In this document: in pieces, positions 10,222 to 20,342 of the stretch
Position numbering within the stretch: position 1 is the stretch's first letter
Layout: each line of letters opens with the position of its first letter
Source of the DNA: Sternotherus odoratus
Lineage: Eukaryota; Chordata; Testudines; Kinosternidae
Direction: 5' to 3'
Assembly (NCBI GenBank): GCA_032164245.1
Contig: JAVMKO010000022.1
Location: 14,259,845-14,323,844, forward strand
DNA length: 64,000 nucleotides
The notes under the pieces: generated by a model
Seen by the model: only the letters and a program-made list of their open reading frames with translations
What the model was told of the DNA's origin: nothing
Databases searched by the model: none
Position numbers and translations under genes: made by a program

Positions 10222-13200
10222 GAGACCCTCTGCCCTAAGTGGGGGGGGGTCCCCTGAGGACCCCCCCCAGGGGAGGGGGGGGTTAGGGTAGAGGGGTCTC
10301 TTTAGAGACCCCTCTGCCCTAAGGGGGGGGGGGTTAGGGTAGAGGGGTCTCTAAAGAGACCCCTCTGCCCTAAGGGGGGGGGGGGGTAAGGGTAGAGGGG
10401 TCTCTAAAGAGACCCCTCTGCCCTAAAGGGGGGGGGTCCTTAGAGGACCCCCCCAGGGGAGGGGGGGGTTAGGGTAGAGGGGTCTCTTTAGAGACCCCTC
10501 TGCCCTAAAGGGGGGGGGGGGTCCTTAGAGGACCCCCCCCAGGGGAGGGGGGGTTAGGGTAGAGGGGTCTCTAAAGAGACCCCTCTGCCCTAAGGGGGGG
10601 GGGGTTAGGGTAGAGGGGTCTCTAAAGAGACCCCTCTGCCCTAAAGGGGGGGGGGTCCTTAGAGGACCCCCCCCAGGGGAGGGGGGGGTTAGGGTAGAGG
10701 GGTCTCTTTAGAGACCCCTCTGCCCTAAAGGGGGGGGGGGGTCCTTAGAGGACCCCCCCCCCAGGGGAGGGGGGGGGTTAGGGTAGAGGGGTCTCTAAAG
10801 AGACCCCTCTGCCCTAAGGGGGGGGGGGGTTAGGGTAGAGGGGTCTCTAAAGAGACCCCTCTGCCCTAAAGGGGGGGGGGTCCTTAGAGGACCCCCCCCA
10901 GGGGAGGGGGGGGTTAGGGTAGAGGGGTCTCTTTAGAGACCCCTCTGCCCTAAAGGGGGGGGGGGGTCCTTAGAGGACCCCCCCCCCAGGGGAGGGGGGG
11001 GTTAGGGTAGAGGGGTCTCTAAAGAGACCCCTCTGCCCTAAGGGGGGGGGTTAGGGTAGAGGGGTCTCTAAAGAGACCCCTCTGCCCTAAGGGGGGGGGG
11101 GGGTTAGGGTAGAGGGGTCTCTAAAGAGACCCCTCTGCCCTAAAGGGGGGGGGGTCCTTAGAGGACCCCCCCAGGGGAGGGGGGGGTTAGGGTAGAGGGG
11201 TCTCTTTAGAGACCCCTCTGCCCTAAAGGGGGGAGGGGGTCCTTAGAGGACCCCCCCCCAGGGGAGGGGGGGGTTAGGGTAGAGGGGTCTCTAAAGAGAC
11301 CCCTCTGCCCTAAAGGGGGGGGGGGGTCCTTAGAGGACCCCCCCCAGGGGAGGGGGGGGTTAGGGTAGAGGGGTCTCTAAAGAGACCCCTCTGCCCTAAA
11401 GGGGGGGGGTCCTTAGAGGACCCCCCCCAGGGGAGGGGGGGGTTAGGGTAGAGGGGTCTCTTTAGAGACCCCTCTGCCCTAAAGGGGGGGGGGTCCTTAG
11501 AGGACCCCCCCCCAGGGGAGGGGGGGGGGTTAGGGTAGAGGGGTCTCTAAAGAGACCCCTCTGCCCTAAGGGGGGGGGGGGTTAGGGTAGAGGGGTCTCT
11601 AAAGAGACCCCTCTGCCCTAAAGGGGGGGGGTCCTTAGAGGACCCCCCCCAGGGGAGGGGGGGGTTAGGGTAGAGGGGTCTCTTTAGAGACCCCTCTGCC
11701 CTAAAGGGGGGGGGGGTCCTTAGAGGACCCCCCCCCCAGGGGAGGGGGGGGGTTAGGGTAGAGGGGTCTCTAAAGAGACCCCTCTGCCCTAAGGGGGGGG
11801 GTTAGGGTAGAGGGGTCTCTAAGAGACCCCTCTGCCCTAAGGGGGGGGGGGTTAGGGTAGAGGGGTCTCTAAAGAGACCCCTCTGCCCTAAAGGGGGGGG
11901 GGTCCTTAGAGGACCCCCCCCAGGGGAGGGGGGGGTTAGGGTAGAGGGGTCTCTTTAGAGACCCCTCTGCCCTAAAGGGGGGAGGGGGTCCTTAGAGGAC
12001 CCCCCCCCAGGGGAGGGGGGGGTTAGGGTAGAGGGGTCTCTAAAGAGACCCCTCTGCCCTAAAGGGGGGGGGGGGTCCTTAGAGGACCCCCCCCAGGGGA
12101 GGGGGGGGTTAGGGTAGAGGGGTCTCTAAAGAGACCCCTCTGCCCTAAGGGGGGGGGGGTAAGGGTAGAGGGGTCTCTAAAGAGACCCCTCTGCCCTAAA
12201 GGGGGGGGGTCCTTAGAGGACCCCCCCAGGGGAGGGGGGGGTTAGGGTAGAGGGGTCTCTTTAGAGACCCCTCTGCCCTAAAGGGGGGGGGGGTCCTTAG
12301 AGGACCCCCCCCAGGGGAGGGGGGGTTAGGGTAGAGGGGTCTCTAAAGAGACCCCTCTGCCCTAAGGGGGGGGGGGTTAGGGTAGAGGGGTCTCTAAAGA
12401 GACCCCTCTGCCTAAAGGGGGGGGTCCTTAGAGGACCCCCCCCAGGGGAGGGGGGGGTTAGGGTAGAGGGGTCTCTTTAGAGACCCCTCTGCCCTAAAGG
12501 GGGGGGGGGTCCTTAGAGGACCCCCCCCCCAGGGGAGGGGGGGGGTTAGGGTAGAGGGGTCTCTAAAGAGACCCCTCTGCCCTAAGGGGGGGGGGGGGTT
12601 AGGGTAGAGGGGTCTCTAAAGAGACCCCTCTGCCCTAAAGGGGGGGGGGTCCTTAGAGGACCCCCCCCAGGGGAGGGGGGGGTTAGGGTAGAGGGGTCTC
12701 TTTAGAGACCCCTCTGCCCTAAAGGGGGGGGGGGGTCCTTAGAGGACCCCCCCCCCAGGGGAGGGGGGGGGTTAGGGTAGAGGGGTCTCTAAAGAGACCC
12801 CTCTGCCCTAAGGGGGGGGGTTAGGGTAGAGGGGTCTCTAAAGAGACCCCTCTGCCCTAAGGGGGGGGGGGGTTAGGGTAGAGGGGTCTCTAAAGAGACC
12901 CCTCTGCCCTAAAGGGGGGGGGGTCCTTAGAGGACCCCCCCCAGGGGAGGGGGGGGTTAGGGTAGAGGGGTCTCTTTAGAGACCCCTCTGCCCTAAAGGG
13001 GGGAGGGGGTCCTTAGAGGACCCCCCCCCAGGGGAGGGGGGGGTTAGGGTAGAGGGGTCTCTAAAGAGACCCCTCTGCCCTAAAGGGGGGGGGGGGTCCT
13101 TAGAGGACCCCCCCCAGGGGAGGGGGGGGTTAGGGTAGAGGGGTCTCTAAAGAGACCCCTCTGCCCTAAAGGGGGGGGGGGTCCTTAGAGGACCCCCCCC

Positions 13201-16200
13201 AGGGGAGGGGGGGGGTTAGGGTAGAGGGGTCTCTAAAGAGACCCCTCTGCCCTAAAGGGGGGGGGGGTCCTTAGAGGACCCCCCCCCAGGGGAGGGGGGG
13301 GGTTAGGGTAGAGGGGTCTCTAAAGAGACCCCTCTGCCCTAAGGGGGGGGGGGGGTTAGGGTAGAGGGGTCTCTAAAGAGACCCCTCTGCCCTAAAGGGG
13401 GGGGGGTCCTTAGAGGACCCCCCCCCAGGGGAGGGGGGGGTTAGGGTAGAGGGGTCTCTTTAGAGACCCCTCTGCCCTAAAGGGGGGGGGGGGTCCTTAG
13501 AGGACCCCCCCCCCAGGGGAGGGGGGGGGTTAGGGTAGAGGGGTCTCTAAAGAGACCCCTCTGCCCTAAGGGGGGGGGGTTAGGGTAGAGGGGTCTCTAA
13601 AGAGACCCCTCTGCCCTAAGGGGGGGGGGGTTAGGGTAGAGGGGTCTCTAAAGAGACCCCTCTGCCCTAAAGGGGGGGGGGTCCTTAGAGGACCCCCCCC
13701 AGGGGAGGGGGGGGTTAGGGTAGAGGGGTCTCTTTAGAGACCCCTCTGCCCTAAAGGGGGGAGGGGGTCCTTAGAGGACCCCCCCCCAGGGGAGGGGGGG
13801 GTTAGGGTAGAGGGGTCTCTAAAGAGACCCCTCTGCCCTAAAGGGGGGGGGGGTCCTTAGAGGACCCCCCCCAGGGGAGGGGGGGGTTAGGGTAGAGGGG
13901 TCTCTAAAGAGACCCCTCTGCCCTAAGGGGGGGGGTTAGGGTAGAGGGGTCTCTTTAGAGACCCCTCTGCCCTAAAGGGGGGGGGGTCCTTAGAGGACCC
14001 CCCCCCAAGGGAGGGGGGGTTAGGGTAGAGGGGTCTCTAAAGAGACCCCTCTGCCCTAAGGGGGGGGGGTTAGGGTAGAGGGGTCTCTAAAGAGACCCCT
14101 CTGCCCTAAAGGGGGGGGGGTCCTTAGAGGACCCCCCCCCCAGGGGAGGGGGGGGGTTAGGGTAGAGGGGTCTCTAAAGAGACCCCTCTGCCCTAAGGGG
14201 GGGGGGGTTAGGGTAGAGGGGTCTCTAAAGAGACCCCTCTGCCCTAAAGGGGGGGGGGTTAGGGTAGAGGGGTCTCTTTAGAGACCCCTCTGCCCTAAAG
14301 GGGGGAGGGGGTCCTTAGAGGACCCCCCCCCCAGGGGAGGGGGGGGGTTAGGGTAGAGGGGTCTCTAAAGAGACCCCTCTGCCCTAAAGGGGGGGGGGGG
14401 TTAGGGTAGAGGGGTCTCTAAAGAGACCCCTCTGCCCTAAAGGGGGGGGGTCCTTAGAGGACCCCCCCCAGGGGAGGGGGGGGGTTAGGGTAGAGGGGTC
14501 TCTTTAGAGACCCCTCTGCCCTAAGGGGGGGGGGTCCTTAGAGGACCCCCCCCAGGGGGGTTAGGGTAGAGGGGTCTCTTTAGAGACCCCTCTGCCCTAA
14601 GGGGGGGGGGTCCTTAGAGGACCCCCCCCAGGGGGGTTAGGGTAGAGGGGTCTCTAAAGAGACCCCTCTGCCCTAAGGGGGGGGGGTTAGGGTAGAGGGG
14701 TCTCTAAAGAGACCCCTCTGCCCTAAAGGGGGGGGGGTTAGGGTAGAGGGGTCTCTTTAGAGACCCCTCTGCCCTAAAGGGGGGAGGGGGTCCTTAGAGG
14801 ACCCCCCCCCCAGGGGAGGGGGGGGGTTAGGGTAGAGGGGTCTCTTTAGAGACCCCTCTGCCCTAAGGGGGGGGGGTCCTTAGAGGACCCCCCCCAGGGG
14901 GGTTAGGGTAGAGGGGTCTCTTTAGAGACCCCTCTGCCCTAAGGGGGGGGGGTCCTTAGAGGACCCCCCCCAGGGGGGTTAGGGTAGAGGGGTCTCTAAA
15001 GAGACCCTCTGCCCTAAGGGGGGGGGGGTTAGGGTAGAGGGGTCTCTAAAGAGACCCCTCTGCCCTAAGGGGGGGGGGGGTTAGGGTAGAGGGGTCTCTA
15101 AAGAGACCCCTCTGCCCTAAAGGGGGGGGGTCCTTAGAGGACCCCCCCCAGGGGAGGGGGGGGTTAGGGTAGAGGGGTCTCTTTAGAGACCCCTCTGCCC
15201 TAAAGGGGGGGGGGGTCCTTAGAGGACCCCCCCCCCAGGGGAGGGGGGGGGTTAGGGTAGAGGGGTCTCTAAAGAGACCCCTCTGCCCTAAGGGGGGGGT
15301 TAGGGTAGAGGGGTCTCTAAAGAGACCCCTCTGCCCTAAGGGGGGGGGGGTTAGGGTAGAGGGGTCTCTAAAGAGACCCCTCTGCCCTAAAGGGGGGGGG
15401 GTCCTTAGAGGACCCCCCCAGGGGAGGGGGGGGTTAGGGTAGAGGGGTCTCTTTAGAGACCCCTCTGCCCTAAAGGGGGGAGGGGGGTCCTTAGAGGACC
15501 CCCCCCCAGGGGAGGGGGGGGTTAGGGTAGAGGGGTCTCTAAAGAGACCCCTCTGCCCTAAAGGGGGGGGGGGTCCTTAGAGGACCCCCCCCAGGGGAGG
15601 GGGGGGTTAGGGTAGAGGGGTCTCTAAAGAGACCCCTCTGCCCTAAGGGGGGGGGGGTAAGGGTAGAGGGGTCTCTAAAGAGACCCCTCTGCCCTAAAGG
15701 GGGGGGGTCCTTAGAGGACCCCCCCAGGGGAGGGGGGGGTTAGGGTAGAGGGGTCTCTTTAGAGACCCCTCTGCCCTAAAGGGGGGGGGGGGTCCTTAGA
15801 GGACCCCCCCCAGGGGAGGGGGGGGTTAGGGTAGAGGGGTCTCTAAAGAGACCCCTCTGCCCTAAGGGGGGGGGGGTTAGGGTAGAGGGGTCTCTAAAGA
15901 GACCCCTCTGCCTAAAGGGGGGGGTCCTTAGAGGACCCCCCCAGGGGAGGGGGGGGTTAGGGTAGAGGGGTCTCTTTAGAGACCCCTCTGCCCTAAAGGG
16001 GGGGGGGGTCCTTAGAGGACCCCCCCCCCAGGGGAGGGGGGGGGTTAGGGTAGAGGGGTCTCTAAAGAGACCCCTCTGCCCTAAGGGGGGCGGGGGGGGT
16101 TAGGGTAGAGGGGTCTCTAAAGAGACCCCTCTGCCCTAAAGGGGGGGGGGTCCTTAGAGGACCCCCCCCAGGGGAGGGGGGGGTTAGGGTAGAGGGGTCT

Positions 16201-19200
16201 CTTTAGAGACCCCTCTGCCCTAAAGGGGGGGGGGGGGTCCTTAGAGGACCCCCCCCCCAGGGGAGGGGGGGGTTAGGGTAGAGGGGTCTCTAAAGAGACC
16301 CCTCTGCCCTAAGGGGGGGGGTTAGGGTAGAGGGGTCTCTAAAGAGACCCCTCTGCCCTAAGGGGGGGGGGGGGTTAGGGTAGAGGGGTCTCTAAAGAGA
16401 CCCTCTGCCCTAAAGGGGGGGGGGTCCTTAGAGGACCCCCCCCAGGGGAGGGGGGGGTTAGGGTAGAGGGGTCTCTTTAGAGACCCCTCTGCCCTAAAGG
16501 GGGGAGGGGGTCCTTAGAGGACCCCCCCCCAGGGGAGGGGGGGGTTAGGGTAGAGGGGTCTCTAAAGAGACCCCTCTGCCCTAAAGGGGGGGGGGGGGGT
16601 CCTTAGAGGACCCCCCCCAGGGGAGGGGGGGGTTAGGGTAGAGGGGTCTCTAAAGAGACCCCTCTGCCCTAAAGGGGGGGGGGGGTCCTTAGAGGACCCC
16701 CCCCAGGGGAGGGGGGGGGTTAGGGTAGAGGGGTCTCTAAAGAGACCCCTCTGCCCTAAGGGGCGGGGGGGGGTTAGGGTAGAGGGGTCTCTAAAGAGAC
16801 CCCTCTGCCCTAAAAGGGGGGGGGGTCCTTAGAGGACCCCCCCCAGGGGAGGGGGGGGGTTAGGGTAGAGGGGTCTCTTAGAGACCCCTCTGCCCTAAAG
16901 GGGGGGGGGGGTCCTTAGAGGACCCCCCCCCAGGGGAGGGGGGGGGTTAGGGTAGAGGGGTCTCTAAAGAGACCCCTCTGCCCTAAGGGGGGGGGGTTAG
17001 GGTAGAGGGGTCTCTAAAGAGACCCCTCTGCCCTAAGGGGGGGGGGTTAGGGTAGAGGGTCTCTAANNNNNNNNNNNNNNNNNNNNNNNNNNNNNNNNNN
17101 NNNNNNNNNNNNNNNNNNNNNNNNNNNNNNNNNNNNNNNNNNNNNNNNNNNNNNNNNNNNNNNNNNNNNNNNNNNNNNNNNNNNNNNNNNNNNNNNNNNN
17201 NNNNNNNNNNNNNNNNNNNNNNNNNNNNNNNNNNNNNNNNNNNNNNNNNNNNNNNNNNNNNNNNNNAGGGTTAGAGGGGTCTCTTTAGAGACCCCTCTGC
17301 CCTAAGGGGGGGGGGGGGGTCCTTAGAGGACCCCCCCCCCCAGGGGGGGTTAAGGTAGAGGAGTCTCTAAAGAGACCCCTCTGCCCTAAGGGGGGGGGTT
17401 AGGGTAGAGGGGTCTCTTTAGAGACCCCTCTGCCCTAAAGGGGGGGGGTCCTTAGAGGACCCCCCCCCCAGGGGGGTTAAGGTAGAGGAGTCTCTAAAGA
17501 GACCCCTCTGCCCTAAGGGGGGGGGTTAGGGTAGAGGGGTCTCTAAAGAGACCCCTCTGCCCTAAGGGGGGGGGGGGTCCTTAGAGGACCCCCCCCCCAG
17601 GGGGGGTTAGGGTAGAGGGGTCTCTAAAGAGACCCCTCTGCCCTAAGGGGGGGGGGGTTTAGGGTAGAGGGGTCTCTAAAGAGACCCCTCTGCCCTAACC
17701 CCCCCCCCAGACCCCTTAGAGGACCCCCCCCCCCCAGGGGGGTTAGGGTAGAGGGGTCTCTAAAGAGACCCCTCTGCCCTAAGGGGGGGGGGTCCTTAGA
17801 GGACCCCCCCCAGGGGGGTTAAGGTAGAGGGGTCTCTAAAGAGACCCCTCTGCCCTAAGGGGGGGGGTTAGGGTAGAGGGGTCTCTAAAGAGACCCCTCT
17901 GCCCTAAGGGGGGGGGGGTCCTTAGAGGACCCCCCCCCAGGGGGGTTAGGGTAGAGGGGTCTCTAAAGAGACCCCTCTGCCCTAAGGGGGGGGGGGTCCC
18001 TTAGAGGACCCCCCCCCCCAGGGGGGTTAGGGTAGAGGGGTCTCTAAAGAGGACCCCTCTGCCCTAACCCCCCCCCCCAGGGGAGGGGGGGTTAGGGTAG
18101 AGGGGTCTCTTTAGAGACCCCTCTGCCGTAAGGGGGGGGGGTCCTTAGAGGACCCCCCCCAGGGGAGGGGGGGGGTTAGCGTAGAGGGGTCTCTAAAGAG
18201 ACCCCTCTGCCCTAAGGGGGGGGGGGTGTCCTTAGAGGACCCCCCCCCCAGGGGAGGGGGGGGTTAGGGTAGAGGGGTCTCTAAAGAGACCCCTCTGCCC
18301 TAAGGGGGGGGGGGTCCTTAGAGGACCCCCCCCCAGGGGAGGGGGGGTTAGGGTAGAGGGGTCTCTTTAGAGACCCCTCTGCCCTAAGGGGGGGGGGTCC
18401 TTAGAGGACCCCCACCCGGGGAGGGGGGCGTTAGGGTAGAGGGGTCTCTTTAGAGACCCCTCTGCCCTAAGGGGGGGGGGTCCTTAGAGGACCCCCCCCC
18501 CGGGGAGGGGGGCGTTAGGGTAGAGGGGTCTCTTTAGAGACCCCTCTGCCCTAAGGGGGGGGGTGGTCCTTAGAGGACCCCCCCCGGGGAGGGGGGGGGT
18601 TAGGGTAGAGGGGTCTCTTTAGAGACCCCTCTGCCCTAAGGGGGGGGGGGGGGTCCTTAGAGGACCCCCCCCCCGGGGAGGGGGGGGGTTAGGGTAGAGG
18701 GGTCTCTTTAGAGACCCCCTCTGCCCTAAGGGGGGGGGGGGTTAGGGTAGAGGGGTCTCTAAAGAGACCCCCTCTGCCCTAAGGGGGGGGGGTCCTTAGA
18801 GGACCCCCCCCGGGGAGGGGGGGGTTAGGGTAGAGGGGTCTCTTTAGAGACCCCTCTGCCCTAAGGGGGGGGGGTCCTTAGAGGACCCCCCCCCGGGGAG
18901 GGGGGGTTAGGGTAGAGGGGTCTCTTTAGAGACCCCTCTGCCGTAAGGGGGGGGGTCCTTAGAGGACCCCCCCCCCCGGGGAGGGGGGGGGTTAGGGTAG
19001 ATGGGGTCTCTTTAGAGACCCCTCTGCCCTAAGGGGGGGGGGTCCTTAGAGGACCCCCCCCCAGGGGAGGGGGGGGTTAGGGTAGAGGGGTCTCTAAAGA
19101 GACCCCTCTGCCCTAAGGGGGGGGGTCTCTTTAGAGACCCCTCTGCCCTAAGGGGGGGGTCCTTAGAGGACCCCCCCCCAGGGGGGTTAGGGTAGAGGGG

Positions 19201-19911
19201 TCTCTTTAGAGACCCCTCTGCCCTAAGGGGGGGGGGTAGAGGGGTCTCTAAAGAGACCCCTCTGCCCTAACCCCCCCCCCAGGGGAGGGGGGGGGTTAGG
19301 GTAGAGGGGTCTCTTTAGAGACCCCTCTGCCCTAAGGTGGGGGGGGGTAGAGGGGTCTCTAAAGAGACCCCTCTGTCCTAAGGGGGGGGGGGTCCTTAGA
19401 GGACCCCCCCCGGGGAGGGGGGGGGTTAGGTTAGAGGGGGTCTCTTTAGAGACCCCTCTGCCCTAAGGGGGGGGGTCCTTAGAGGACCCCCCCCAGGGGA
19501 GGGGGGGGGTTAGGGTAGAGGGGTCTCTAAAGAGACCCCTCTGCCCTAAGGGGGGGTTAGGGTAGAGGGGTCTCTAAAGAGACCCCTCTACCCTAAGGGG
19601 GGGGGTTAGGGTAGAGGGGTCTCTTTAGAGACCCCTCTGCCCTAAGGGGGGGGGGTCCTTAGAGGACCCCCCCCCCCAGGGGGGTTAGGGTAGAGGGGTC
19701 TCTAAAGAGACCCCCTCTACCCTAAGGGGGGGGGTTAGGGTAGAGGGGTCTCTAAAGAGACCCCTCTGCCCTAAGGGGGGGGGGTTAGGGTAGAGGGGTC
19801 TCTTTAGAGACCCCTCTGCCCTAAGGGGGGGGGGGGGGTTAGGGTAGAGGGGTCTCTAAAGAGACCCCCTCTGCCCTAAGGGGGGGGTTAGGGTTAGAGG
19901 GGTCTCTTTAG
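10222..19911 (+). repeat. 9.7-kb G-rich palindromic satellite array
   Basis: Two module types alternate throughout. Type A is a near-perfect palindrome with left arm TTAGGGTAGAGGGGTCTCT and right arm AGAGACCCCTCTGCCCTAA around a two-base AA or TT centre. Type B is a G-run, GTCCTTAGAGGAC, then a C-run, usually followed by AGGGGAGGGGGGGG. The A modules recur about every 45-60 bases, separated by runs of 8-13 G. Before the gap the copies are highly uniform and show higher-order structure. After the gap (17267 on) they are more variable in order and spacing. The array starts about 260 bases after a CpG-rich promoter reading in the same direction. It is not a simple telomere repeat, although every A module begins TTAGGG and ends CCCTAA. 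I do not recognise this satellite. Confidence 0.95.
17067..17266. other. Assembly gap of 200 N
   Basis: Exactly 200 unresolved bases interrupt the satellite, which resumes immediately on both sides. The round length suggests a placeholder of unknown true size, so the real array may be longer than shown. Confidence 0.98.
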
Positions 19912-20306
19912 TCTTTGTTGCTTCTCCTAGGACCTGCAGTCTTGGGGGGTTTCCAGGCAGGAGCTGCCCCAGCTCCTCTTGCCTTGCCCCAGTCCTGCTT
20001 CACCCCATCTAGCGTCCTCTGCAGACAGAGGAGACTATCCTTGTGCACCACACTCTAGGCCTTTCTACCAGGGCCAGCTGGCTGCTGTTGCGGTCCCTTT
20101 CCACTGCTACAGCCCCAGCAGAGGGCTGTTGTGACCCCCTTTTGTGCTGGAGTGGGGCAGCCCCTTTTAAAGAAGAGGGTCTAATATGTTGATTGCCACG
20201 ACTCGCAGGTGTGAAAATGCAGGCCTGTTATTTACCAGGCTGCACACAGCACCAGACTATGTTAGGAGAGGCAAGGAGAGTATGGGTCATGACGCAGAGT
20301 TGCAGC
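19912..20306. other. Unique GC-rich flank of the satellite
   Basis: No gene is visible. The phrase AAAGAAGAGGGTCTAATA at about 20168-20185 closely resembles the hairpin module AAAGAAGAGGGTC found near 37464-37476, suggesting a stray half-module. Confidence 0.35.
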
Positions 20307-20341
<35 letters not shown>

Positions 20342-20342
20342 C
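20307..20342. repeat. (CA)n microsatellite
   Basis: An uninterrupted CA dinucleotide run of about 17 repeats. Confidence 0.95.

Noticed and set aside
10222..19911. Interstitial telomere array
   Set aside because: TTAGGG occurs once per unit, never in tandem; the rest of the unit is unrelated to telomere DNA.
10222..19911. CRISPR-like repeat-spacer array
   Set aside because: The intervening sequence is G-runs or another repeat module, not unique spacers, and the setting is a vertebrate genome.
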